A stretch of 64,000 nt of DNA from Tamlana carrageenivorans (GTDB lineage: Bacteria; Bacteroidota; Bacteroidia; Flavobacteriales; Flavobacteriaceae): NCBI RefSeq assembly GCF_002893765.1, contig NZ_CP025938.1, positions 3,305,501 through 3,369,500 of the forward strand. Direction: 5' to 3'. A model generated the notes under the pieces. That model ran no database searches. It saw nothing but the letters and a program-made list of their open reading frames with translations, and had not been told where the DNA came from. The translations under genes were made by a program, and so were the position numbers. Below are positions 42,029-51,339 of the stretch, piece by piece (position 1 is the first letter of the stretch; the number at the start of each line of letters is the position of its first letter).

Positions 42029-42943
42029 TTGAAAGCATTAGTTATTTCTGGAGGCGGTAGTAAAGGCGCATACGCAGGTGGTGTGGCAGAGTATTTAATT
42101 AAGGAAGAAAAGCGCGAATACGATTTGTATGTGGGAACTTCAACAGGGAGTATATTAATTCCGCATTTAGCGGCGGGAAAATTAGATGAAATTCACGAAG
42201 TTTTTACTAATGTGAATCAATACAATATTTTTAGTGTTAACCCCTTTATTGTTAGAAAAAAAGGCGATCGCGAGTTTGTATCTATCGATTTTTTAAACTC
42301 ATTGTGGCAATTTATAAAAATGAAACGCACCTTTGGTGAAAGCAAGGCCTTAAGACGTTATTTTAGAAAGCATTTTACGAAAGCCTATTACGATCAAATT
42401 AAAGCGACTAAGGAGGACGTTGTAGTAACTGTGTCTAATTTGTCTAAAAATATTGCTGAATATAAATCTATTAAAGACTTTAGTTACGACGAGTTTTGCG
42501 ATTGGGTTTGGATTTCTTGTAATTATATTCCTTTTATGTCTTTGGTAAAAAAAAATGGTTTTGAATATGCCGATGGTGCTTTTGGTTGTGTGGTGCCTAT
42601 TCGTGAGGCGATTTTAAGAGGAGCTAAAGAAATTGATGCGATTATTTTAGAGTCCGAAAACATGCAATACAATAAGGTTTTAGGAAAAAACCCATATTCC
42701 TTAATGTTAAACCTTTTTGGTCACCTTTTAGATCAAGTGGAACGCAGTGATATTTTAATAGGAAAACTGGCGGCTAAAAACCGTGGTGTGAAGTTAAATC
42801 TTTATTATACGCCATCCCGACTAACAGAAAACTCTTTAATTTTTAATAAGAAACTCATGACCGATTGGTGGGACAAGGGGTATGAGTATGCTAAAGAAAA
42901 GTGTAAAGCAGCAAAATCCAATGAACTTCGAATGGATAAATAA
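42029..42943 (+). CDS. Patatin-like phospholipase
   Basis: A 304-residue cytosolic serine acyl hydrolase with the Ser-Asp dyad of patatins: oxyanion loop GGGSKGAYAGG (~7-17), nucleophile elbow GTSTGS (~34-39, Ser central) and DGAFG (~181-185). It is expected to hydrolyse phospholipids or lysophospholipids. No signal peptide is seen. The start codon is TTG at 42029, directly preceding the glycine-rich loop as in relatives. It follows the M1 peptidase on the same strand. A second, larger patatin lies at 57730. Confidence 0.92.
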   Translation: MKALVISGGGSKGAYAGGVAEYLIKEEKREYDLYVGTSTGSILIPHLAAGKLDEIHEVFTNVNQYNIFSVNPFIVRKKGDREFVSIDFLNSLWQFIKMKRTFGESKALRRYFRKHFTKAYYDQIKATKEDVVVTVSNLSKNIAEYKSIKDFSYDEFCDWVWISCNYIPFMSLVKKNGFEYADGAFGCVVPIREAILRGAKEIDAIILESENMQYNKVLGKNPYSLMLNLFGHLLDQVERSDILIGKLAAKNRGVKLNLYYTPSRLTENSLIFNKKLMTDWWDKGYEYAKEKCKAAKSNELRMDK

Positions 42944-42988
42944 GGTGTTGATGATGTTCTTTTAGTTGTTCAAAGAAATGCAGGATGC

Positions 42989-43510
42989 TTACCACATATC
43001 CGAAACCTCACTTTTTACAAAAGATAAAGCGGCATCGCTAGGAGACGGACGCTCCATCATTTCGGTTAAAACAACTTCTCTTAATTTGTTGGCCGTATCT
43101 GTTTTTTCAGACATGTTTGCCTTTCTAATGAGTTGGATTGTGGCGTTTTTAGCCGTGGTAATAATGCTCCAACATTTATCGCTAATATAAATTTGTTGCG
43201 ATAAGTTATGCTCAAATTCTTGTTCTATGTTTTTTATAAGTAACGATTCGTAATCTTCTTTGTTTGATGTGATTGGAGTTACTCTTACCATAAGTTTTGA
43301 TGGGGCAATGCGCTCTAAAAATAAGGCCATACGCTCATAAGCCTGTAGGCGTAATGGAATCGTGTTTACCTGTAAATCTTTTTTGAGTAGATAACGTCTT
43401 CTCCCATCTTCATTTTTGGTATGCTCTTTAAAAAAGTAATAGGCAATACAACCTGTTATTAATGAAGGTATGGCAAATAAAAAAAGGTCGATAACTCTAG
43501 AGGCTTCCAT
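42989..43510 (-). CDS. Conserved membrane-anchored protein of unknown function
   Basis: A protein of about 173 residues from the ATG at 43510 (MEASRVIDLFLFAIPSLITG) with one N-terminal membrane helix (~8-28), followed by a basic patch (GRRRYLLKKDLQ) and a helical cytoplasmic domain (LQAYERMALFLERIAPSKLM, EQEFEHNLSQQIYISDKCW). From memory similar proteins occur throughout Flavobacteriia, without known function. A longer frame to 43564 overlaps the upstream gene's stop and is less likely. It follows the glutamate synthase-like gene closely, so the two may be co-transcribed. Confidence 0.75.
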   Translation of the reverse strand: MEASRVIDLFLFAIPSLITGCIAYYFFKEHTKNEDGRRRYLLKKDLQVNTIPLRLQAYERMALFLERIAPSKLMVRVTPITSNKEDYESLLIKNIEQEFEHNLSQQIYISDKCWSIITTAKNATIQLIRKANMSEKTDTANKLREVVLTEMMERPSPSDAALSFVKSEVSDMW

Positions 43511-43533
43511 AAGATTTGGTCTGGTTTTAGTAA

Positions 43534-45093
43534 TTATTTTGGATGATGACCCAAATATAAACAATCTTTTAATTTTTGCATCCCAAAAAAAGGAACCCTT
43601 GTTTTCTCGTATGCAAAAGTAGTGTGTAATTCGTTGGATAGACTGTGGTCGTCAATATTCATTTCAATATCCTTCATGGTAAACTGGCAAGGGTGTTCGT
43701 AGCCAGCAGCATGTGTAATTTCAATCAATTCTTTTCTAAATGTTTTAAAATACTGTGCTAGCCGCTCCGATTTTAACGTAGGATCTATACCACTCTGTAA
43801 CCATTTGCTTTGTGTTGCCACACCACTAGGACAACGGTTTGTATGGCATACTTGGGCTTGAATACACCCAATACTCATCATGGCCTCTCTGGCGACATTA
43901 ATGCAATCGGCTCCCATGGCAAAGGCCATAGCAGCTTTAGCAGGGAAACCTAATTTTCCGCTACCAATAAACACAATGCGCTCGGCAAGTCCTTTGTTTT
44001 TAAAAAGCTTATATAAATCCCTAAAGCCATAAACCCACGGAAGGGAGACATGATCGGCAAAACTAGGAGGAGCTGCTCCGGTACCACCTTCGCCACCATC
44101 TACAGTAATAAAGTCAGGGCCTTTTCCGGTGGCTACCATAAAGTCTGCCAATTCTTCCCATTGTTCCAGCTTACCTATAGCAGCTTTAATACCAACAGGT
44201 AAGCCTGTAGCCTCGGCTATTTTTTCAATAAAATCTACCATTTCAGGAATATTAGAAAAAGCTTTATGGTTTGGAGGTGAAAGCACATCAATACCAATAG
44301 GAACACCTCTAATTTCTGAAATTTCTTTCGTGATTTTAGCGCCAGGAAGCACACCACCTTTTCCAGGTTTAGCACCTTGAGAAAGTTTAACTTCAATAGC
44401 TCGTATAAATTGGTTGTTTTCAACCAATTCTATCATTTTTTCCATGGAAAATCCGCCTTCTTCAGAGCGCACACCAAAATACCCCGTTCCGAAATGGAAA
44501 ATAACATCGCCTCCATGGCTGTGATGTGGCGATAAACCACCTTCACCGGTATTGTGATACGCACCAGCAATTTTAACACCTTTGTTTAACGATTCTATCG
44601 CTTTCGCGGAAAGCGAGCCAAAACTCATGGCCGAAACATTAATGACTGATGCTGGTCTGAAAGGCCTTCTTCTTTTATGAAACGCACCCATCACTTTGGC
44701 GCAGGGCAAAAAACAATTGTCTACAAGATTTGGATGATTTTCAGGGAGTTTAAAGGGCATCATCGCATTATTAATAAAAATATGCTGATGCTGATAAATA
44801 TCGCGGTCGGTACCAAAGCCTTCGTAATTGTTTTCCTTTTTAGCTGATGCGTAAATCCAACTGCGCTCAATACGATTGAAGGGGAGTTCTTCGCGGTTGT
44901 TAGCAACGAAATATTGACGCATTTCTGGACCAATGTTTTCTAGTAAATAGCGTAAATGTCCAATTATAGGGTAGTTGTGACTTATTGTATGTTTTTTTTG
45001 AATAAAAACATCGCGAATGGCTACCAAGGCTAAACCTATTATTAACCAGCCCCACCAACTGATTTGAGATACCTCATTTAAAATCGTATTCAT
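43534..45093 (-). CDS. FMN-binding glutamate synthase-like protein
   Basis: A 519-residue protein made of an N-terminal membrane helix (ISWWGWLIIGLALVAI) and the GltB central FMN/Fe-S barrel domain: VSAMSFGSLSAKAIESLNKG, GEGGLSPHH, KLSQGAKPGKGGVLPG, TVDGGEGGTGAAPPSF and the 3Fe-4S cysteines CIQAQVCHTNRCPSG. There is no amidotransferase domain, so it would not itself use glutamine. Its role is uncertain; this stand-alone, membrane-anchored form is widespread, and its electron donor and substrate are not known from sequence. The length is normal for the stand-alone family. Confidence 0.88.
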   Translation of the reverse strand: MNTILNEVSQISWWGWLIIGLALVAIRDVFIQKKHTISHNYPIIGHLRYLLENIGPEMRQYFVANNREELPFNRIERSWIYASAKKENNYEGFGTDRDIYQHQHIFINNAMMPFKLPENHPNLVDNCFLPCAKVMGAFHKRRRPFRPASVINVSAMSFGSLSAKAIESLNKGVKIAGAYHNTGEGGLSPHHSHGGDVIFHFGTGYFGVRSEEGGFSMEKMIELVENNQFIRAIEVKLSQGAKPGKGGVLPGAKITKEISEIRGVPIGIDVLSPPNHKAFSNIPEMVDFIEKIAEATGLPVGIKAAIGKLEQWEELADFMVATGKGPDFITVDGGEGGTGAAPPSFADHVSLPWVYGFRDLYKLFKNKGLAERIVFIGSGKLGFPAKAAMAFAMGADCINVAREAMMSIGCIQAQVCHTNRCPSGVATQSKWLQSGIDPTLKSERLAQYFKTFRKELIEITHAAGYEHPCQFTMKDIEMNIDDHSLSNELHTTFAYEKTRVPFFGMQKLKDCLYLGHHPK

Positions 45094-45188
45094 AGTAATA
45101 ATTTAACGTGTTATTCCTTTTTTGTTAGGTTTTTAAAGGTATTTAAAATTATTGTTTTTCATAAAGATTGAATATATATCTTTATAAC

Positions 45189-46721
45189 ATGAAAATTAAA
45201 TATTTAGGACTCCTAGTCTTTATCGTTATTCTGGCTCTTGTTGCGGTACCTGTTTCTAATTATTTCGTAAAGTTAAAAATAGAAAAGGCTTTACAGAATT
45301 TGCCAAAACATGTTGATGTTTGTACTAAAGGTATTTTAGTTGATGTGGTTTCAGGAACCCTAGAATTTCAAGATGTACTTATTTCTGTATCGGATGAATC
45401 CTCTCTAGAAAAAGTTTTAAAATTAAATCTAAAATCGATTTTGATTGAAGATATTGCTTATCTAGAATTTGTTTTCAAAAACAAGGTTCGTATTGAAGAA
45501 TTAGCCGTAGATGCTCCAAAAATAAAATATTACAAAGCAGGCAAGCAAAAAAAGCCAACTAAAGCCTATGAAATTCCTGAGTCGCCAGAAGTTACAATTA
45601 AAAATGTACAGATTACCAATGGCGCTGCTCAAGTTTTAAGTTTGCAAAACGATTCGTTATTATTTGATATTAAAATGTTTAAACTAAATGTAAAAGATGT
45701 TAGCCATAAGGCCGATAAAAAAAATAGAATTCCTGTAACGTTTCATGATTTCGATATTGTTGCAGATTCCATTCAGCTAAATGTAGGAGATTGGGATCGT
45801 TTGTTTATTGCTAAAGCTCAATTAAAACAACATACTTCCGTCTTAAAAGCGGTTCAACTAAAAACTAAATATTCAAAAAAAGAACTTTCTAAGCACATTA
45901 AAACTGAAAGGGATCACTTTAATTTAGGTGTAGATTCTATTGTAATAAATGAAGTTGATTTTGGTTTTAAACAAGATACTATTTTTTATTTTACTACTAA
46001 CAAAACAGAATTACATCATTTAGATTTTGAAATTTATAGAGATAAATTAGTAGGAGATGATCCTACAATAAAATCGTTGTATAGTAAAACCTTAAGAGAG
46101 TTAAATTTTGATATTAATGTAAAGGAGCTTCAGGTGCTAAACGGGAAGATCACTTATGAAGAGCGTGTGCATTCTTCTGGGGTACCAGGCGAAATTTTCT
46201 TTACAGATTTTAACGCTACAATGTCTAATATTAATAATACATATGCTGAAGGCGATAAAACTGTAGTAAACATTACTACTAATTTTATGGATGAGGCACC
46301 TTTAAAAGCATACAGCGATTTTGATATTAATAATAAAAACGATCGGTTTATTTTTAAAGCAGAATTAGGGTCTTTTCATGTGGAAAAATTGAATCAATTT
46401 TTGGTGCCAAACCTCAATGTGAAATTTGAGGGTGTTTTACACAAAACATATTTTACAATTGATGGAACTACTAACCATTCCTCCATTGATTTGATTACAG
46501 ATTTTGATGGTCTTCGTATTGATGTTTTAAGGAAGCATGAACGTAAAAAAAATAAGTTTTTATCGGCGATTGCTAATATATTTGTTAAGAAAACCACCGA
46601 GAATGGGGATAACGTATTTGCTGAAGCTAAAAGGCATGATATTAAACGCGATAAAACTAAATCGGTTTTCAATTTCCTTTGGCTTAACGTCAAGGAAGGG
46701 CTGCTTCACGCTAAAAACTAA
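45189..46721 (+). CDS. AsmA/DUF748-like membrane-anchored protein
   Basis: A protein of about 510 residues with one N-terminal membrane helix (MKIKYLGLLVFIVILALVAVPVS) and a long periplasmic beta-repeat body: IEKALQNLPKHVDV, VSGTLEFQDV, IEDIAYLEFVFKNKVRIEELAVDAPKI, VTIKNVQITNGAAQVL. This pattern is seen in AsmA-like and bridge-type lipid-transfer proteins. The C-terminus FNFLWLNVKEGLLHAKN is typical of DUF748-like Bacteroidota proteins. Function is inferred only as an envelope or lipid-transfer role. I chose ATG 45189; an upstream ATG at 45168 adds seven residues. It is divergent from the glutamate synthase-like gene. Confidence 0.7.
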   Translation: MKIKYLGLLVFIVILALVAVPVSNYFVKLKIEKALQNLPKHVDVCTKGILVDVVSGTLEFQDVLISVSDESSLEKVLKLNLKSILIEDIAYLEFVFKNKVRIEELAVDAPKIKYYKAGKQKKPTKAYEIPESPEVTIKNVQITNGAAQVLSLQNDSLLFDIKMFKLNVKDVSHKADKKNRIPVTFHDFDIVADSIQLNVGDWDRLFIAKAQLKQHTSVLKAVQLKTKYSKKELSKHIKTERDHFNLGVDSIVINEVDFGFKQDTIFYFTTNKTELHHLDFEIYRDKLVGDDPTIKSLYSKTLRELNFDINVKELQVLNGKITYEERVHSSGVPGEIFFTDFNATMSNINNTYAEGDKTVVNITTNFMDEAPLKAYSDFDINNKNDRFIFKAELGSFHVEKLNQFLVPNLNVKFEGVLHKTYFTIDGTTNHSSIDLITDFDGLRIDVLRKHERKKNKFLSAIANIFVKKTTENGDNVFAEAKRHDIKRDKTKSVFNFLWLNVKEGLLHAKN

Positions 46722-46747
46722 TAAAGTACTGTTTAGTATATGCGAGC

Positions 46748-46779
46748 GTCATGCTGAACTTGTTTCAGCATCACATGAC
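46748..46779 (+). repeat. Palindromic intergenic repeat (GTCATGCTGAA type)
   Basis: ATGCTGAA and TTCAGCAT form a stem, with a further outer GTCAT/ATGAC pair. From memory this repeat is widely dispersed in Flavobacteriaceae; its spurious translation gives RHAELVSAS. A degenerate copy lies at 26959-26979. Confidence 0.7.
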
Positions 46780-46961
46780 AAATATAAGTATTGATGTTTT
46801 TTTTAAAATACACAAGTTCCGATTGACCTCGTAATTTATTATTGACTTCGTATATTCAATTAAAATCTTGGTAATTCCTTAATTTGTTCATAATTATTAA
46901 TTATTTCATCCTATAAAAAGCCCAACATTGGTTAATTTCACGGCCTAAAAATGATGATGAT

Positions 46962-49304
46962 TTGGAAAAATACTTAAGCCAGTTAAATGACGCTCAATTA
47001 GAGCCTACAATACAAGTTGACGGACCCATGATTGTTATTGCAGGTGCTGGATCTGGAAAAACAAGAGTGCTAACTTACCGCATTGCTTACATGATGAGCA
47101 AAGGCATCGATCCTTTTAATATCTTATCGCTCACCTTTACCAATAAGGCGGCTAAGGAGATGAAAGAGCGTATTGCAACTATTGTAGGCGCTAGTGAGGC
47201 AAAAAACCTGTGGATGGGAACTTTTCACTCCATTTTTGCTAAAATTCTTAGAATTGAGGCTGATAAACTTGGGTTTCCAAGTAATTTTACCATTTACGAC
47301 TCTCAAGATTCCGATAAACTTATTGGATCTATCATTCGAGAAATGCAACTCGATAAAGATATTTATAAAGCTAAACAAGTACGTTCCCGTATTTCATCAT
47401 ATAAAAATAGTTTAATTACGGTTCGTGCATATTTTCAAAATCCTGAATTAAAAGAAGCTGATGCGATGGCAAGACGTCCGCGCATGGGTGATATTTACAA
47501 AGAGTATGTCGAGCGTTGCTTTAAAGCGGGTGCTATGGATTTCGACGATTTACTTTTAAGAACCAATGAGCTTTTAACTCGATTTCCTGAAGTATTAGCA
47601 AAATATCAAAACCGTTTTAAATACATTTTGGTTGATGAGTACCAAGATACCAACCATTCTCAATATTTAATTGTTAGAGCCTTAGCCGATAAATTTCAAA
47701 ATATTTGTGTAGTAGGTGATGATGCCCAAAGTATCTATGCCTTCCGTGGTGCGAACATTAGTAATATTTTAAATTTCCAAAAGGATTATGATGATGTGAA
47801 AATGTTCCGATTGGAGCAAAATTACCGTTCTACAAAAAACATTGTAAACGCAGCAAACTCCATCATCGATAAAAACCAAACGAAGCTTGAAAAAATTGTT
47901 TGGACAGCCAATGACGAAGGCGGTAAAATTAAAGTACACCGTTCCTTAACCGATGGTGATGAAGGGCGTTATGTGGCCAGTACCATCCTAGAGACTAAAA
48001 CTAAGGAGGGCTTAAACAACAGTGATTTTGCGATTTTATATCGTACCAATTCACAGTCTCGTGCCATGGAGGAAGCCTTGCGTAAGCGTGGTATTCCGTA
48101 TCGTATTTATGGCGGTTTGTCCTTTTACCAGCGTAAAGAAATTAAAGACGTTTTATCATACTTACGTTTAATTGTAAATCCTGCCGATGAGGAAGCTTTA
48201 AAACGTGTTATTAATTTTCCACCCCGAGGCATTGGTCAAACCACGGTAGATAGGCTTATAGTAGGCGCTAATGGTTACAAGCGTACCATTTTTGAAGTGA
48301 TGAAAAACATCGATAAAACCGATCTTAAAATTAATTCAGGTACTAAAAACAAGCTAAAAGACTTTGTAACTTTAATTGAAAGTTATCAAGTTTTAAATCA
48401 GACTGCCGATGTTTTTGAATTGGCAGAGCATGTGACCAGAACCAGTGGTTTATTAAAAGAATTTGGTAAAGATACCACTCCTGAAGGGGTAACACGTGTC
48501 GAAAATATCGAAGAGCTTATTAACGGTATGAAAGATTTCGTTGAAGGCCAGATTGAAATCGCTGATGCAACGGGCTCTTTATCGGAATTTTTAGAAGATG
48601 TGGCTTTATCTAGTGATTTGGATAATGAAACAGAAGATGATGATGAGGTGGCTTTAATGACCATTCACTTAGCAAAGGGGTTAGAGTTTTCGAATGTGTT
48701 TATTGTGGGGTTGGAAGAAGATTTATTTCCAAGTGCCATGAGCATGAATACCAGAAGTGAGCTAGAGGAGGAGCGACGTTTGTTTTACGTAGCGCTTACC
48801 CGTGCTGAGAAGCAAGCGTATTTAACTTATGCTTTGTCGCGATACCGTTGGGGAAAATTGGTAGATTCTGATCCGAGTCGATTTATTGAAGAAATAGACG
48901 AGCAATATTTAGAAGTGCTAACACCAATGGAAGAGCGTCGTATAAATCCGATGCTTTCTGCTGATATTTTTGGAGATACCGAGCCTAATAAAATTCGTTA
49001 TAAACCGGCTAAGCAACCAACATTCACTAAAAATAAAACCCCCAAAAAAGAACCTGAAAAGTATGTAGCACCTACGACCAGAAATTTGAAGCCTGTAGCT
49101 AAATCTTCAGAAAGTAGTGGTGGCTCAAATTTATTTGATAATAAGTTGGCTGTGGGTAATAAAGTCAAGCATATCAGATTTGGAACCGGAGAGGTGTTAA
49201 AAATTGAAGGTGCTGGTGCCGATGTAAAAGCAGAGATTAATTTTCAGCATGGAGGGACTAAAAAGTTGTTGCTTCGTTTTGCTAAGTTGGAGGTGATTGG
49301 GTAG
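46962..49304 (+). CDS. UvrD/PcrA-type superfamily 1 DNA helicase
   Basis: A 780-residue 3'-5' helicase for DNA repair and removal of replication roadblocks. It has Q-motif LNDAQLEP, Walker A GAGSGKT (~27-33), motif II VDEYQDTN (~224), motif III GDDAQSIYAFRGA, motif IV LEQNYRST, motif V TIHLAKGLEFSNVFIVGLEE and motif VI VALTRAEKQAYLTYA. The C-terminus (VGNKVKHIRFGTGEVLKIEG) is the RNA polymerase-binding Tudor-like fold of PcrA. The start is TTG at 46962 (MEKYLSQLNDAQ); ATG codons just upstream are out of frame. Confidence 0.94.
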   Translation: MEKYLSQLNDAQLEPTIQVDGPMIVIAGAGSGKTRVLTYRIAYMMSKGIDPFNILSLTFTNKAAKEMKERIATIVGASEAKNLWMGTFHSIFAKILRIEADKLGFPSNFTIYDSQDSDKLIGSIIREMQLDKDIYKAKQVRSRISSYKNSLITVRAYFQNPELKEADAMARRPRMGDIYKEYVERCFKAGAMDFDDLLLRTNELLTRFPEVLAKYQNRFKYILVDEYQDTNHSQYLIVRALADKFQNICVVGDDAQSIYAFRGANISNILNFQKDYDDVKMFRLEQNYRSTKNIVNAANSIIDKNQTKLEKIVWTANDEGGKIKVHRSLTDGDEGRYVASTILETKTKEGLNNSDFAILYRTNSQSRAMEEALRKRGIPYRIYGGLSFYQRKEIKDVLSYLRLIVNPADEEALKRVINFPPRGIGQTTVDRLIVGANGYKRTIFEVMKNIDKTDLKINSGTKNKLKDFVTLIESYQVLNQTADVFELAEHVTRTSGLLKEFGKDTTPEGVTRVENIEELINGMKDFVEGQIEIADATGSLSEFLEDVALSSDLDNETEDDDEVALMTIHLAKGLEFSNVFIVGLEEDLFPSAMSMNTRSELEEERRLFYVALTRAEKQAYLTYALSRYRWGKLVDSDPSRFIEEIDEQYLEVLTPMEERRINPMLSADIFGDTEPNKIRYKPAKQPTFTKNKTPKKEPEKYVAPTTRNLKPVAKSSESSGGSNLFDNKLAVGNKVKHIRFGTGEVLKIEGAGADVKAEINFQHGGTKKLLLRFAKLEVIG

Positions 49305-49394
49305 GTTTTTGTTGTTGAATTGGGTATTTGTTTAATCGTGTAACTGTTTAACCGGTATTTCAATTATAATCTTCGTGCTAATGAGTATCTGTGT

Positions 49395-49464
49395 AAATCT
49401 GTGAAATCAGTGTCTGTTATAAGTTTTTGGACACGGATTACACGGAATATCACAGATTTTTTTT
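49395..49464 (+). terminator. Long hairpin after the helicase gene
   Basis: AAATCTGTGA pairs perfectly with TCACAGATTT, with an inner TGTC/GACA pair, followed by more T. The spacer 49305-49596 also contains short repeats of the GTTTAACCG/TTTAACTTTG type at 49495-49560 and no gene. Confidence 0.65.
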
Positions 49465-49596
49465 CATTTGGTGTAATTTAGATGTTATTTTGAGTTTAAC
49501 CGTTTAACCGTTTAACTTTGTAACTTTTTAACCCTGAACTTTGTAACTCACATTTTTAGCGTTTACTTTGTGTAACCAAGCTTAACAAGATATCCT

Positions 49597-50217
49597 ATGG
49601 CCGATTTTATAAGAATTTACGAAGAAAACCCTAATGAAAGAGAAATTGATAAAGCTGTAAAAGTTTTAAAACAGGGTGGCCTTATTATTTATCCCACCGA
49701 TACCGTTTACGGTTTAGGGTGCGATATAACTAACTTGAAAGCACTGGAACGGGTAGCTCGCATTAAAGGTGTAAAGCTGGAAAAGTCTAATTTTTCATTT
49801 GTATGTCATGACTTAAGCGATTTGTCTGATTATGTGAAACAAATTGACACCAGTACTTTTAAAATACTTAAACGCGCTTTGCCTGGGCCATATACCTTTA
49901 TTTTACCTGGGTCTAAAAATCTGCCTAATCCGTTTAAGAAACGAAAAACTGTTGGTATTAGAGTGCCAAACAATAATATAGCCTTAGAAATTGTAAAACG
50001 CTTGGGGAACCCAATCATATCAACTTCTATTCATGATGAAGATGAGGTTTTAGAATACACTACCGATCCAGAACTTATTTTAGAGAAATGGGATAACCTT
50101 GTCGATTTAGTTATCGATGGGGGTTATGGCGATAACGAAGCTTCAACAGTAATCGATTTATCTGAAGATACACCTAAAGTGATTAGAGAAGGTAAAGGTG
50201 GGTTGGAAATATTTTAG
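49597..50217 (+). CDS. L-threonylcarbamoyladenylate synthase (Sua5/YrdC family)
   Basis: A 206-residue enzyme making threonylcarbamoyl-AMP from threonine, bicarbonate and ATP, the first step of tRNA t6A37 modification. The YrdC domain includes the substrate loop GGLIIYPTDTVYGLGCD, KGVKLEKSNFSFVC, LPGPYTFILPGS, KTVGIRVPNN and the C-terminal DLSEDTPKVIREGKG. The length is that of the stand-alone YciO/TsaC form, without the Sua5 C-terminal domain. It is convergent with the OmpA gene across a strong terminator. Confidence 0.92.
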   Translation: MADFIRIYEENPNEREIDKAVKVLKQGGLIIYPTDTVYGLGCDITNLKALERVARIKGVKLEKSNFSFVCHDLSDLSDYVKQIDTSTFKILKRALPGPYTFILPGSKNLPNPFKKRKTVGIRVPNNNIALEIVKRLGNPIISTSIHDEDEVLEYTTDPELILEKWDNLVDLVIDGGYGDNEASTVIDLSEDTPKVIREGKGGLEIF

Positions 50218-50360
50218 GACATGATTTTTATAATGTATACAATTTTGAGTTTGTGAATAGACTCCTTTAATCGTGTCGTTAAAATGGTTTCGTCTTTTTC
50301 AATGAAGCTATGCGGACTATTTTATGTAATAGGAAGGAATTGAAGAAAATGTAAAGCATA

Positions 50361-50391
50361 AAAAAACTCAACTTTTCAGTTGAGTTTTTTT
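50361..50391 (+). terminator. Bidirectional intrinsic terminator between convergent genes
   Basis: AAAAAACTCAAC-TTTTCA-GTTGAGTTTTTTT forms a stem with A and T runs on both sides. It serves both the YrdC gene (plus) and the OmpA gene (minus). Confidence 0.85.
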
Positions 50392-50409
50392 ATGTTATAA
50401 AATTACAGC

Positions 50410-51246
50410 TTAGTTTCCTGCTGAAAGGTTTTTCATTTCTTTTTCGATCATGTCGTAAAACTGATCAATTTTTGGTAATACAACAATACGTGTACGACGG
50501 TTTTTAGCTCTGTTTTCGGCAGTGTCATTGTCTACTAAAGGCACATAAGAACTACGTCCGGCAGCAATAAGTTGTCCTGGGTTAACGTCTAAACTTTCTA
50601 ATACTCTAATAATAGACGTAGAACGTTTAACACTTAAATCCCAGTTATCTATTAATACACCTTTACTGTATGGTACAGAATCTGTATGTCCTTCAACCAT
50701 ACACTCAAAATTAGGTTTGCTATTTACAACTTTAGCGACTTTAGCAAGAACTTCTTTTGCTCTTGAAGTTACGTTGTAACTACCGCTTTGGAATAATAAT
50801 TTATCAGCGATAGAAATAAATACTACGCCTTTCTCTACATTAACTTCAATGTCTGGATCGTTAATTCCAACTTCACGTTTTAAACTAGTTACCAGGGCTA
50901 AAGTAACACTATCTTTTTGGGTTAAAGCATCTTGTAATCGGCTAATTTTAAGCTCTTTTTCTTTAATGCTTTCTAATGTTTTTTCAATATTGCTAGCACC
51001 TTTCGATGAAAGCATGGTTAAGTTATCATTGTTTTTACGTAAATCGGCTACTTGCTCTTCTAAAGCAGTCGCTCGCGCTGTAGCTGTTGCTCTGTCTTCT
51101 AAACAAGAATTAAGTTTTACGGTTGCAGAATTAAGCAAATCTTGAGTTTCCTTTTGTTTTGCCTGTAGATCTGTAAATTGTTTTTTTGATACACATGAGC
51201 TTAGGGCTAACATTGCAGATGCACTAAGTAATAAGATTTTCTTCAT
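50410..51246 (-). CDS. OmpA-family outer membrane lipoprotein
   Basis: A 278-residue lipoprotein with signal peptide and lipobox (LALSSC, Cys ~18), a coiled-coil middle (~25-130: QAKQKETQDLLNSATVKL, TARATALEEQVADLRKNNDN) and a C-terminal OmpA peptidoglycan-binding domain (~150-265) with LLFQSGSYNVTS, VEGHTDSVPYSKG, NWDLSVKRS and AENRAKNRRTRIVVLP. It links the outer membrane to peptidoglycan via meso-diaminopimelate, a Pal/MotB-like role. It is the last gene of its minus-strand unit, ending at the shared terminator. Confidence 0.9.
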   Translation of the reverse strand: MKKILLLSASAMLALSSCVSKKQFTDLQAKQKETQDLLNSATVKLNSCLEDRATATARATALEEQVADLRKNNDNLTMLSSKGASNIEKTLESIKEKELKISRLQDALTQKDSVTLALVTSLKREVGINDPDIEVNVEKGVVFISIADKLLFQSGSYNVTSRAKEVLAKVAKVVNSKPNFECMVEGHTDSVPYSKGVLIDNWDLSVKRSTSIIRVLESLDVNPGQLIAAGRSSYVPLVDNDTAENRAKNRRTRIVVLPKIDQFYDMIEKEMKNLSAGN

Positions 51247-51339
51247 AATAAATTTTAGGATTAACTTTCACTAATTGGTTGAACAAAAATATATAAAATT
51301 CTACTGGAAATAGTAATTTAACAAAACTTTTACTTAATA

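Noticed and set aside
46537..46794. Possible 85-residue gene ending in RHAELVSASH
   Set aside because: It is an out-of-frame reading of the AsmA-like gene running into a palindromic repeat; the RHAELVSAS end is a known type of repeat artefact.
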